A stretch of 64,000 nucleotides of DNA from Stictocephala bisonia (lineage: Eukaryota > Arthropoda > Insecta > Hemiptera > Membracidae): NCBI GenBank assembly GCA_035578905.1, contig JAQJVL010000249.1, positions 358,001 through 422,000 of the forward strand, read 5' to 3'. Each line of letters begins with the position of its first letter. Within the stretch, counting starts at the first letter, position 1. This document shows positions 20,907 through 35,900 of this stretch, piece by piece. Under the pieces are notes generated by a model that was given only the letters and a program-made list of their open reading frames with translations, was not told where the DNA came from and made no database searches. The position numbers were made by a program, and so were the translations under genes.

Positions 20907-23900
20907 ACTAAACATATCAATAAACAATATCTACATAAAATAAAATCTAAAGATCGATATTGCTCTCCTGTCACAGAGTCAAATTCAGTTTTCGTAACCA
21001 TTCAAATCTGCTTCTCCGATTTAATGAAGACTAGCAAATCCCCCCTGAAAAGAACGCAATGGACACTCATTAACTATATGATCCATAGTTTGAACTTCAA
21101 ATCCACATTCTCACATAACTGATAAATTGTTATTCCCAACTTAAAAATTTCCATTTTCCATCTTCCCACGCCTGTGAAAACGACTCAACATAGCTCATTC
21201 CTTACGAGTAAGGTTCATTGCACTTATGACGGCCGTAGGGTCACCCCTTTTCTAATGAGGCAGACTTATCATTTCTCCATAATATAGACGTATAGTTACT
21301 GAGTAGTCAGAACCACTAAAAAATAATAGTAGATCCTTAAAACAAAATTCAAGCACAATTTCCTCAAGTTTTTGTAAATAAAAACAATTATGGAAATATA
21401 ACCCTTTATTTTCCTTCACAAATAGAAAGAAATTGCCCGACAAAATTAGTAGCCTCAAAGATAATACTGTCCATTTGTTTAGTTGAGGCTGACTGATAAG
21501 CCTCCGAAGGCTGTTGTTTACTTGAGGCTGACCTAGAAGGACCCCGAAGGCTGCTGTTTAGTTGAGGCTGACCTGGTAGGACCCCCGAAGGCTGTTGTTT
21601 AGTTGAGGCTGACCTGGTAGGACCCCGAAAGCTGTTGTTTAGTTGAGGCTGATCTGGTAGGACCCCGAAGGCAGTTGTTTAGTTGAGGCTGATCTGGTAG
21701 GACCCGAAGGCTGTTGTTTACTTGAGGCTGACCTAGCAGGACCCCGAAGGGTGTTGTTTACAAGGCTGACCTAGTATGACCCCGAAGGGTGTTGTTTACT
21801 TGAGGCTGACCTAGTAGGACCCCGAAGGCTGCTGTTTATTTGAGGCTGACATAGTAGGACCCCGAAGGTTGTTGTTTAGTTGAGGCTGACCTGGTAGGAT
21901 CCCGAAGGCTGCTGTTTAGTTGAGGCTGACCTGGTAGGACCCCGAAGGCTGTTGTTTAGCCTGATTTGAAATAAAAATTGTCAGTAGCAATCATTTATGA
22001 GCAAAGTAAACGAGATAAGTAAATAACAGTAAAAAAAGTAATAACAGATTGTTAATGTTAACGTAACTTACTCGTGTGCTTTTTTCCAAAACTATTTACA
22101 TAAATTACTTAAACTTTAAAAATTAAAAAGCTTAATGGAATATATTAACTTTACTGTGGTTTGTTCTTTTCAAATAAGGCACTCTACAGGAAAAATTAGC
22201 TGTTGACCATATCACCCAATACCTTTAACGTTCTAACAAGTGAAGCTATTTCATTAAATATTGAGATAAATAGTGTCAAACGTCTTACTGGTACACACAT
22301 ACACATACAATGGCGGAAAGTGCATAGCAGTCCGAAATAGGCCGCGCGGGATTTTAGTCGAATATAACATTGAATGCTCACCATTGAGATAGAAGAAGCA
22401 AAGCCACTCAGCTAGTGTTAATAACGTGCATATACGAAGATCAGCCTCTAGTAAGCTGAGAATCTCTTTTGCTAAAGCTACACTTGAAACTCAAACACAA
22501 GTAGATGGGCATTTTTAAATTAATGGTGCAGAAAGCTGAAATTTAAGTAACGAATTGTGTTGCATACTAAATGCACATTGGTTGTAATTTCATGTGTATA
22601 CTGCGACTCACGTTACCCAATGTTCAAAGTCTCAGATACACTGACAACTACGTTACTAACCACGAGTAGATTGATCATACAGCCAGCGAGCACAGAATAT
22701 AAATAGAGAGGTTACGTCTATTTATGTATATTCGTATAATCTAACGAGAATTTCCGGCAGTGAAGCCAAATCCACCATTGACTGTTGGGCCAGACCCGAA
22801 AAATGCGGATAAAAGTGATAGAACATTTTAATACACACTTTTCAATCAAACTGCGATTATACACACTTAGAATCAACCTAAAATCACCGAATTTGAAACA
22901 TAAATTTGGTTTAGGGCTTCACACTGATAGTAGTGCTTAATATTAAAAATATTTTATATTATATTTATAATAAACAATAATATTTGAACAAATCTTGTGA
23001 ATTTTGTAACACGAAAATGTTAGTCAGCGAGGAAAATTTTTATTTTTAGGTCAGACAAATTTTGTCAGCGGCAACGATTTAGCATAATAGTTGTTACGTA
23101 ACATATATTGTCTTTAAAAAAAACACGATTAATGTATAAGACAATAACTTGGGTTAAATGAGGAGAAAAATGGACTTGGCGCGGCGGTCGGGACATGAAA
23201 GGCAACCACTGCGATTTGGAGGTACTGTAGCTAATTATTCTGTTTTTATGGCACGTCCATTGAGTTTCATATTTATATCGGTTAAACATTACATATTATT
23301 TATTGTTATACTGTAATTAAAATAATTTAATATTTATTTAATCTAAATAAATCAAATAAACAATTATTTTTCCCGCTTGTAAGGCAAGCCACCGCTTTAC
23401 TTTCAGACTAAGGGAGGTTCAGCAAATGTACAACATTAAATTGTATTTGCTTATCACTTAAATAATTATTTAAAACAAAATAAAAGGAGTTATTTAGGCT
23501 TGTTATTATTTATGTTCGTTTGTTGTATATTTTATGTTTGTAATTAACCCTTTACGGTTAAAATTATGTAAAGGAAAAACAATATACTGTTATTGATTTC
23601 TGTATACTTGTAATTAATTTGCTTATCATAACATCGCAGTGACAAAAACTAAGTAAAACATTAAAATATGTGTATTATAAAAGAGTTATATTTTGTAAAA
23701 ACTCCTTTTACCATAAACATGATGGGTGGTTAAAACAATAATTTATGTTTACGTTTAAACGTTATAATAAAACGGTAAAGATGTTGGTAGTAGGCTTAAA
23801 GAGCACAATTTTTAATATTATCATAAATATTTTTGTAACTATACTTATAGACAAACCTTAAATATAAATATAAAATTGTTAGTTATCTTATCTAAATTGA

Positions 23901-26900
23901 GCATTCGTAAAATTGTATGAATTAATAATATAGCAAAAATGATAGTTGTAGAAACATTACAATAAAGCATTGACATGAATTAAATACCAACCTAACCAAA
24001 CTTTGATCTTGAAAATTATAAGGATTAACAATATAGGAGAAATGATAGTTGTAGAAACATTACAACAAAACTTTAACATGAATTAAATACCAACCTAACC
24101 AAACTTTGAACTTGAAAATTATAAGGATTAACAATATAGGAGAAATGATAGTTGTAGAAACATTACAACAAAACTTTGACGTGAATTAAATACCAACCTA
24201 ACCAAACTTTGAACTTGAAAATTATAAGGATTAACAATATAGGAGAAATGATAGTTGTAGAAACATTACAACAAAACTTTGACGTGAATTAAATACCAAT
24301 CTAACCAACCTTTGAACATGAAAATTATAAGGATTAACAATATAGGAGAAATGATAGTTGTAGAAACATTACAACAAAACTTTGACGTGAATTAAATACC
24401 AATCTAACCAACCTTTGAACATGAAAATTATAAGGATTAACAATATAGGAGAAATGATAGTTGTAGAAACATTACAACAAAACTTTGACGTGAATTAAAT
24501 ACCAACCTAACCAAACTTTGAACTTGAAAATTATAAGGATTAACAATATAGGAGAAATGATAGTTGTAGAAACATTACAACAAAACTTTGACGTGAATTA
24601 AATACCAATCTAACCAACCTTTGAACTTGAAAATTATAAGGATTAACAATATAGGAGAAATGATAGTTGTAGAAACATTACAACAAAACTTTGACGTGAA
24701 TTAAATACCAATCTAACCAACCTTTGAACATGAAAATTATAAGGATTAACAATATAGGAGAAATGATAGTTGTAGAAACATTACAACAAAACTTTGACGT
24801 GAATTAAATACCAATCTAACCGACCTTTGAACTTGAAAATTATAAGCATTAACAATATAAGAGAAATGATAGTTGTAGAAACATTACAACAAAACTTTGT
24901 CATGAATTAAATACCAACCTAACCAAACTTTGAACATGAAAATTATAAGGATTAACATTACAGGAGAAATGATAGTTGTAGAAACATTACAACAAAACTT
25001 TGACGTGAATTAAATACCAATCTAACCAACCTTTGAACTTGAAAATTATAAGGATTAACAATATGGGAGAAATGATAGTTGAAGAAACATTACAACAAAA
25101 CTTTGACATGAATTAAATACCAATCTAACCGACCTTTGAACTTGAAAATTATAAGCATTAACAATATAGGAGAAATGATAGTTGTAGAAACATTACAACA
25201 AAACTTTAACATGAATTAAATACCAACCTAACCAAACTTTGAACTTGAAAATTATAAGGATTAACAATATAGGAGAAATGATAGTTGAAGAAACATTACA
25301 ACAAAACTTTGACATGAATTAAATACCAACCTAACCAAACTTTGAACTTGAAAATTATAAGGATTAATAATATAGGAGAAATGATAGTTGAAGAAACATT
25401 ACAAAAAAACTTTAACATGAATTAAATACCAACCTAACCAACCTTTGAACTTGAAAATTATAAGGATTAATAATATAGGAGAAATGATAGTTGAAGAAAC
25501 ATTACAACAAAACTTTGACATGAATTAAATACCAACCTAACCAACCTTTGAACATGAAAATTATAAGGATTAATAATATAGGAGAAATGATAGTTGAAGA
25601 AACATTACAACAAAACTTTAACATGAATTAAATACCAACCTAACCAACCTTTGAACTTGAAAATTATAAGGATTAATAATATAGGAGAAATGATAGTTGA
25701 AGAATCATTACAACAAAACTTTGACATGAATTAAATACCAACCTAACCAAACTTTGAACTTGAAAATTATAAGGATTAATAATATAGGAGAAATGATAGT
25801 TGAAGAAACATTACAACAAAACTTTGACATGAATTAAATACCAACCTAAACAACCTTTGAACTTGAAAATTATAAGGATTAATAATATAGGAGAAATGAT
25901 AGTTGAAGAAACATTATAACAAAACTTTAACATGAATTAAATACCAACCTAACCAAACTTTGAACTTGAAAATTATAAGGATTAACAATATAGGAGAAAT
26001 GATAGTTGAAGAAACATTACAACAAAACTTTGACATGAATTAAATACCAACCTAACCAAACTTTGAACTTGAAAATTATAAGGATTAATAATATAGGAGA
26101 AATGATAGTTGAAGAAACATTACAACAAAACTTTGACATGAATTAAATACCAACCTAAACAACCTTTGAACATGAAAATTATAAGGATTAATAATATAGG
26201 AGAAATTATAGTTGAAGAAACATTACAACAAAACTTTAACATGAATTAAATACCAACCTAACCAACCTTTGAACATGAAAATTATAAGGATTAATAATAT
26301 AGGAGAAATGATAGTTGAAGAAACATTACAACAAAACTTTAACATGAATTAAATACCAACCTAACCAACCTTTGAACTTGAAAATTATAAGGATTAATAA
26401 TATAGGAGAAATGATAGTTGAAGAAACATTACAACAAAACTTTGACATGAATTAAATACCAACCTAACCAAACTTTGAACTTGAAAATTATAAGGATTAA
26501 TAATATAGGAGAAATGATAGTTGTAGAAACATTACAACAAAACTTTGACATGAATTAAATACCAACCTAACACAATATAGGAGAAATGATAGTTGAAGAA
26601 ACATTATAACAAAACTTTAACATGAATTAAATACCAATCTAACCAACCTTTGAACTTGAAAATTATAAGGATTAACAATATAGGAGAAATGATAGTTGAA
26701 GAAACATTACAACAAAACTTTAACATGAATTAAATACCAATCTAACCAAACTTTGAACTTGAAAATTATAAGGATTAACAATACAGGAGAAATGATAGTT
26801 GTAGAAACATTACAACAAAACTTTGACATGAATTAAATACCAACCTAACCAAACTTTGAACTTGAAAATTATAAGGATTAACAATATAGGAGAAATGATA

Positions 26901-29900
26901 GTTGTAGAAACATTACAACAAAACTTTGACGTGAATTAAATACCAATTTAACCATCCCTTGAACTTGAAAATTATAAGGATTAACAATATAGGAGAAATG
27001 ATAGTTGTAGAAACATTACAACAAAACTTTGACGTGAATTAAATACCAATCTAACCAACCTTTGAACTTGAAAATTATAAGGATTAACAATATAGGAGAA
27101 ATGATAGTTGTAGAAACATTACAACAAAACTTTGACGTGAATTAAATACCAATCTAACCAACCTTTGAACTTGAAAATTATAAGGATTAACAATATAGGA
27201 GAAATGATAGTTGTAGAAACATTACAACAAAACTTTGACGTGAATTAAATACCAATCTAACCAACCTTTGAACTTGAAAATTATAAGCATTAACAATATA
27301 GGAGAAATGATAGTTGTAGAAACATTACAACAAAACTTTGTCATGAATTAAATACCAATCTAACCAAACTTTGAACATGAAAATTATAAGGATTAACAAT
27401 ACAGGAGAAATGATAGTTGTAGAAACATTACAACAAAACTTTGACGTGAATTAAATACTAATCTAACCTAACTTTGAACATGAAAATTATAAGGATTAAT
27501 AATATAGGAGAAATGATAGTTGAAGAAACATTACAACAAAACTTTGACATGAATTAAATACCAATCTAACCTAACTTTGAACATGAAAATTATAAGGATT
27601 AACAATATAGGAGAAATGATAGTTGTAGAAACATTACAACAAAACTTTGACATGAATTAAATACTAATCTAACCTAACTTTGAACATGAAAATTATACGG
27701 ATTAACAATATAGGAGAAATGATAGTTGTAGAAACATTACAACAAAACTTTAACATGAATTAAATACCAATCTAACCTAACTTTGAACATGAAAATTATA
27801 CGGATTAACAATATAGGAGAAATGATAGTTGAAGAAACATTACAACAAAACTTTACATGAATTAAATACCAATCTAACCAAACTTTGAACATGAAAATTA
27901 TAAGGATTAATAATATAGGAGAAATGATAGTTGAAGAAACATTACAACAAAACTTTGACATGAATTAAATACCAATCTAACCAACCTTTGAAACTTGGTG
28001 GCTTTAGCCAATTTACATTAATTGTTTATATTATATTTAATTATTGTAATGTACATGTATTATAATTATATGAATAATCTCTACCCACCAGCTTCGCCGG
28101 CCATAATATTGTTTGATTTATATCCAATTTGAAACATCTGATGTTAACTAATGCACTCAATTAATTATTTTTAATTTTAAAAGTTTAGCCTACCACGATT
28201 TTATCCATTTCGTTTTTATTTAACAGCTGTTAATCAAATAAATTAATGTAGTTAATTAAAATTAAATTAATAAATAATTAATCAAATAATTAATATAGCT
28301 GCCATACGAATACCATGGGAATTTTTAAGGCCACAGGTCGGAGTTCAAAGGTCGAAGAGGGCAATCCTTTCTTAGTGAGCCCCTAGAGCAGCGGTCGGCA
28401 ATTGGCGGACCGCGGTCTATATCCGGACCGTGGAAGGTCAAAGACAGTACCACCAAAAATATTTTAATATTTCGATCCCATAAATTGTAAATTGTTGTGA
28501 GTTGGCAACACCACCGCCGCTTAGCTTGGCCAATCTCATTAGTATTGTACATCAAACCACCGTGACGTGAGTAAATTATTTTGTACTTGTCGATGCTCCT
28601 AATCTTTACTTTTTATCGATTATGATCGTAAAAAGCGTAAAAAGTTGATAGTGACAATAGAAAGTTTGTGACTAAATGGTCTGAACAGTATTTTTTGCAC
28701 TTCCTGATATACCTGACGCTGTTCCAGTTTGCCTAATATGCAATAAAAATGTCACTCTTATTAAAAGTACGAATTTAAAGAGGCATAATGAAACGACCGA
28801 TCAACAGTTTCATCAAAATTGTCCTCTGGGAAATAAAACTCGCCAAGATATTCTCAAGTAAAATCTAGCTTTTTACAAAAAAAGCACTTCCATACTAGTT
28901 CGAAGTATGAGTGAGCAAGAAAAATTGCTTTTCGTGTATTTTGGACGCTCAATAAACACCAGAAGCCATTTTCAGTCTCTGAGATAGTAAAAGAATATAT
29001 GATAGTAGTGGCCGCAGCACTTTTTGAAGATAAAAAGGATGTTGTTGGCGCATTTCAAGGTTTATTGGAAGGCTTTTCATCGTCAGCAAAAAGCAATACA
29101 AGAAGAACTGAAATATTGGCTGCAGGCGATAAAAGGAGTTTGCTAGAACTTCTACAATAGGCGCCTTGCACTTAATAAATCATGTTATATTGTTGATGAC
29201 GAACAAATGTCTATTTCGTTGAGGTTATAATATGACAAATATTTTATTTTCAATATCATAATATTGAAAATAAAATATTAATGGAAGAGTTGCTTGCAGT
29301 CTTGCCATTTAAAGACCAGACTCGTGAAGAAGACTTTTGATGACTTCATGACAAAATCAAACATTAGTTACGATAAAATATGGGGCCCCGGCTATGGTCG
29401 GCAAAGAAATTGGTTTGCAAAGCGAATCAAAGACAAGAATGCGGGGCTACTATCTTACCAATGCATAATTTCACCAGCATTAGTGACACTCTGAACGAGG
29501 TAATGAACAACTTGATCAAGTTGATTAATTTTATGAGGTGTCGTTCTGCTCCTCAGCACAGTCACTTCAAAGTTTTTCTATCTGAGTGTAATTCAACGCA
29601 TTCTGTCTTACTTCAACACAACAATGTTCGGAGTAAAGGTCGTTATTGAACGTTTTTGGCAAATAAAACAAGAAATAACTACCTTCTTAGACAACTTGAA
29701 TACCCAAGAAGCAATAAAATTTTTGTAGTTCCTGACAAATGAAAGAAGTACATTGGCTATGGCTTTCCTGAAATACATTTTGCAGCACTTAAATGTGCTC
29801 AATACCGAACTGCAAGGAAATGAGAAATTAATATGTGATCTGATACAAAGTATGTCTTCATTCCGTCGCAAACTCCATATTTTTGAAAAATACACTGCAA

Positions 29901-32900
29901 GTTAAGAACTAATTCACTTTCCAAAAACTCTTGAACAGAAGAATAATTCTGAATCAGAAATATACGTTACAATATGTTTACATTTCATTAAAGATATTAA
30001 AAAGGAATTTGCAGGAAGATTTGAAGACTTTGCAGGGGTAGAGAAGTTGTCGGCATTCTTAAAAGCACCTTTTACAGTTCCTACTTGCCAAAAACATGTA
30101 AGCCTGACTAGTACACATATTGTGGACGCAAAAGTTGTACGTCCGCAACTGATGGCTATAATAGGCTTTCTCTAGTCACAAATAACTGTCACAGCTATTA
30201 GTTAAAACATTAATGATAATATGGAAGCAAAACAATGATATTTTAACACTTAGGTAATCGCTTTAGCAACAGTCATTATGCATCACCTGTTCAAATAAAC
30301 TGTTTAAGTCAGGATGCCAAGGTGTACAAGTGACACATATACCTATTGGCATCTGATGAAAACTAGTAAATAATTGAAGTAGTACTTATATCCTCTGCTA
30401 GATTGCAGCACCTGTCGGAGATTTCACTTGTACTCCTTTGCCACTAAATTATATGGTTCCTTAGCTACATATCTGTGTACTTAACTCCAGAAAATCAAAT
30501 TTTGCACTTGTACCCCTTGGCATTTAGGCTCCTCATTTGAGAATGAGGCAACCTGTTATATAGGAGCCTTGGGGTAGCTGTTCAACCCTTTCAAAATTGT
30601 GTCGCTCAAATCGTGGGGCAGTACTTCAAAGTTGGCCCCTTAACCAATTTTGCAACAGGTTTTATACTAGTTAAATTAAACACTGACTAACAAAGATGTA
30701 TATTTATGACTCTCATGTCTTATTACTTCACAATGACGATTTCATTAAGAAAAGGAAATAGCTTTCTATAACAAGCTATGCTAGATGTATATCACTTAAA
30801 TCACTATGAATCGCTTAGAATTACTTCACGGGCAATCATTAGTACCAATTATATCTAATTTGAACTATTATTTCAAGGTCACTGACAATTTAATGCAAGT
30901 ATTTCATCCATTTTTAAAAACAGTGTTATAAAGATGAGTCGATTCGCCCCCCCCCTCCCTCCCAACCCAAATATTCAATAACCTTTAAGCCTCTAGTACG
31001 TGCATTAGCGTATCCCAAGTGTCGCGAGCCCCTGTGAACAATGTGCTTTCCATTGATTGGCTTTCTAAAATTGGAGTATGTCAACTTAAAAGTCTTCTAG
31101 AAAGAGGCGAACAGTCAGAGACGATCCATACAGCTGATCTCTCTTCACATTTCCAACATATAATATTTGGGATCCAAAACAGCAGACTAAGTAACCATTA
31201 AATAACCAAAATATCGTCGTGAAGACGAAATGTAAGCTTAAAAAGCAAACAAACAATGTTGTAACAATGAAAACGATAATACAAATTAATCCATTAAATT
31301 TTTGTAGAAAGAATTCCAAATTCATATTTAAATAGATACGGCCCATTCCATTCCATTATTTGATTTTACTAATACAATAAGGAAAATCAGCTATGCGTCC
31401 AAACTTTTATGAGTTATACAATTAAAATTGATACATTATTAATTTAGCATGAATAATTTTAATTAGTGGTGGGTATTTCATCCATGACTTCACCACAATA
31501 TTGCAATAAAGATAGTTCTGGTACAGTTGTGTACATTATTGGAAGGTGTACAATAAAGTACACTAGCTAGGACAAGAGAAGTCCTTCCCTTCTCCAAGAC
31601 AAACAACGATATCTGTATTACTAATCTCTGTAAGTGAACAGTTTTATGTAAGTGACTAACGAACTGTACGTCGAAAAAATAGCTATGAATAAATTGCAAT
31701 TTGATATACTAAACACAACGTTTATGACATTGTTTCATGAAATATATTTCATTACAGACACAGTATTGTGAAACTTGTAAAATAATAGTTTTATCATTTT
31801 TAAAACAATACCATGGATAACTATAAAATTCAATTATCTGCCTATTCTTCGTGTCATCTTTATGCCAACAATTTCAAGAATTTATACCAAGCCTCATTCA
31901 AGAAAACTGAAGAAATAAATTTTAAATTTTCAGAATGTATGACTGTTATAGCTAGATTTCGATGAAGGGTATACCAACTGATTTTTGTCTTGTTTAAGTT
32001 GTAATAACTAACCAGACAAATAAAAAAACCATTAACTAACAAGATGTGATGGTGAAGAAGCCGATCTTCATCACCTTGGGCAGGGCTTGAGAGAGCATTT
32101 GGCGGGCCATTGTATGTATCTTCAGTACATTAACGACTTGTGTCATGGCTACCAACTACGAGTGATGAGAGAACAAGAGGTCTCATTATTAAGGGCATAT
32201 TACAATTTCCCTACAGATGGAAAACTATGTAGAGATGTTGTTAGATTCTAAAATAGCTATTTTGACAGGACATTTTTAATTTTGTCTAGTTTGGACTGTA
32301 TAATAAGTTAAGAGGAGTACGGTATCTTTACCAATATCACGGCTGAGGGCCCTCAACATGATGTTCTGCGCTGGCTTGGAGATGGTGATATTCGACCGTA
32401 GCACAATATACATACACAATAAGAAGAATACAATAAGTTTTGAACAAAAGGGGATAAAAAGATCACCATGGACATCTTGAGAGGTCTTTTGAAAGGTCTT
32501 GAGGTAAACCGTTGTGCATTTATCCGTATTAAATAATGCTTCAATGGCAAAATTAGTTCAACTTCAACTGAAAAGTAAAAAAATATAAAAAAAACATTTA
32601 AAATGTAGTATTCTTTAAGCTTTTCTCTCTCTGGATTTATAATTTAATGCTATAAATATACCAAACACTCCAGTAAATACAATTAATTGTTTACATAGTA
32701 AGGTCTTTCGTTAAAAAAAGTTACTATCAAGAAATTTACACAAAATAGATTATCGTTTACATTTTTAAATAGTTTGAAAAACATATGGCAAAATAAAAAT
32801 AAAACATATGAAATAATTTACATAAGAGAAATAAAAATAAATTATATAAATATATATGTATAAATAGGCCTATATAAAATGTTAAGAATTTAAAGTAATA

Positions 32901-35900
32901 GTGTGAGTTGTCAAATGTTCTTGTCCATTATTAACAAGAATTTATTTTCATTTTTTTTACGTGCAAGCTTTCATAAGCTTCTAATTGTTATTTATTCTGA
33001 ACTTCTTTACAATTATTCTGAAGTAAATTACAATTATGACCAAAATTGGTACAATGTTTTGCCATAGCTGATTTTTTCTTCTTGATAATTTTTAAAATAA
33101 GATTTGTGTTTTTTTATTCTTATAGACAATTTCTTTTGGTTTGACCAATATATATATTTTTAATTGCAAATGTCACATTCGATTTCATAAATTTATGAGC
33201 TGTGTTTATTTTTAATTTTGTCTTTTTGATTTCCGAGAAAATATTTCTATTCTCATGTACATTTTAAAGAACATTTTTATTATTAAAACAATTTTTTGCA
33301 TTACTTTTGAGAAAGATTCATATGTAACACCACTAGAAATATATTGGTCAATCCAAAAGAAAACTTTCGACAAGATTTCAACTCTCTTGAGAGAGTTGAA
33401 ATTGATTTCAATCAAAATTTTACAAATTGTAATTTAAACTTAAAGACTTTCAGAATAAAGAACAATTACAGTAGATGTTATGGTAACTTGTACACACACA
33501 CGCACGCACAAATGTTTGTTAATAACGAACCAGGAATATTTGAAAACTCAACACTATTAATTTATTTTTACATTATTTTTACCTATTTATATATTTTGTT
33601 ATTTTTTAAACTTATAGTTTAATTTATATTTAAGCTATTCCATAACATTTTACCATATGTTTTTCAGATCATTTAAAAATACAAGTCTGAAGATGGTAAT
33701 TTTGTTACCGTAAGGCCTTACTAAATACTACATTGTTTTTACTAGATCGTTTCATATATTTTTAGCATTAAATATATTGCTCTTATTTAGATCATTTAAA
33801 CTGAGTTTTGACCAACTTATTGGTGAAAAAGCTTTGAACAATTAAAACGTTGTTTTAAAATGTACGTACAAGATTATTATGCTACGAATTGTATGATAAT
33901 TATTCTTTTATGTTTAATAATTTTACACGTAACCAATTTTGTTTCAGCTTCATACATTAAGACATGCAAAAGGGACAGCCCAGATCTCAGCAAATGCTTT
34001 GCAAAAAGCGTTCAAGATGTTTTACCTAACATAGTCACAGGTATGAAACTATTAAGTGTTAAAAACCACTTCCAAACGTATCCTGTTACAAATATGGATA
34101 CGTTTTCCATCATTATTACTACACGCAAGTTTGAGAAAAACCATGTGGTCTGTTACAAATATGGATACGTTTTCCATCATTATTACTGCACGCAAGTTTG
34201 ACAAAAACATTTAAAACCCGTATTGTGATGTATTTATTTTATGTAACACAGAATGGCTTCGGATTCCTGAATTTATTTGTATTTTTATAACACTAATTTA
34301 TTTATAGTTGGAAACCGAATTATACTGTAGCTGACAGAAAGTTGTACAGATTTACAGAAAGCTAAAATATTTCTGCATTACATTCTAAATTAAAGTCAAT
34401 TTTAAGAACCTTTTACTTCTTAAGAAATTTCTGCAATGAAGCCTTATTAAGAAATCTGTATTTTGCTCTTATTTAATCCAGGCTGCTCTACGCTCTCCAC
34501 TGTTGGGGAAGAGCTTCTAAATTTAATATTGATAAACTGAGAATAATCCAAAATCACTATATTCGTATTATATTAAATAAGAGAATGTTGGAAAGTTCCT
34601 TTCCTATCTTCAAACAATTAAAATTACTGCCAATTCAGCATCTTTTTGTATACAAAGTAATAAAACTGTTTTACGTCAGAAGTGGAAATACTGGTGCCAG
34701 TGAACTTCTATACAGCACAAGGAGTAAATACTGGTGCCAGTGAACTTCTATACAGCACAAGGAGTAAATACTGGTGCCAGTGAACTTCTATACAGCACAA
34801 GGAGTAAATACTGGTGCCAGTGAACTTCTATACAGCACAAGGAGTAAATACTGGTGCCAGTGAACTTCTATACAGCACAAGGAGTAAATACTGGTGCCAG
34901 TGAACTTCTATACAGCACAAGGAGTAAATACTGGTGCCAGTGAACTTCTATACAGCACAAGGAGTAAATTATCAAAGAGTATTTGGGTTGCCTAAAGTTA
35001 ATAAAAATACTTTCAAACAATCTTTTCAATACTCTGGCCCTAAATTGTTTAATAAACTACCGATTTAAATTAAAATTTGCAATAACAATAGACTTTTTGG
35101 CATACAATTAAAACAATGGTTATTTACAAAACAAGTTCTGGGTTTTTTAAATGATACATGTAAATGATTCCCACATGATAAAAATTGATATTCAATTCTT
35201 TTCTCAAACTTTTTTCTCTATGTCTTATCATCTCTTTCTTTTGTCTTTTATTTATTCTTTTATCTAGTTACACTTAAATCTTGAATAAAAAGCATATAAT
35301 AGCTCTGGCTTATTCCAATATCAAAGGTACTCTTTCTCTTTGTAAATTATATGAGTTATTATATATTATTTATTTTCTATATTATATAAGTCCAAGGAAT
35401 ATCTGTTTTGTTTTTCAATTTTACAAAAGATGCAATTGTCATATAATATGGTTTTTGGGTGTGTTTTAAATTTATATTTTCTTGTTTAGTTTATTTTTAG
35501 CAATATTATGTTTTATACATGTCTATTATACTGGCAGGCACCAAAGAAATGAGAGATAATTATTCCAACTATAGTTGGACTCAAAAGATTTAATTTATTT
35601 GATAATTAGTTTCTGTTAATTTTGTCACTGGCACCATTACTGGAAACTGGGCCAGGGCCAGTTGTATTCCTGAATTTGTACAGTGTTTATTGTTTATTTC
35701 TTAAGATTTTGAAGAGACAAATCATTATTTTATTATTTCATTATTATTATTATTAGGCCTCTTGCCAGCCTAGTGGTTAGCACGTCTGCTTCATGTGCAG
35801 ATGGTCACGGGTTCAAATCCCGGAAGGTCTACTTAAAATTACCATAGGGGTTTGTACCGTTGTCCTTCAACAACGTTTGAATAGCACGATCAAAATGCCA

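Noticed and set aside
35755..35831. Functional tRNA-Met gene
   Set aside because: Weak D-stem, acceptor mismatch and a SINE body directly attached with an A-rich end; better explained as a SINE head.
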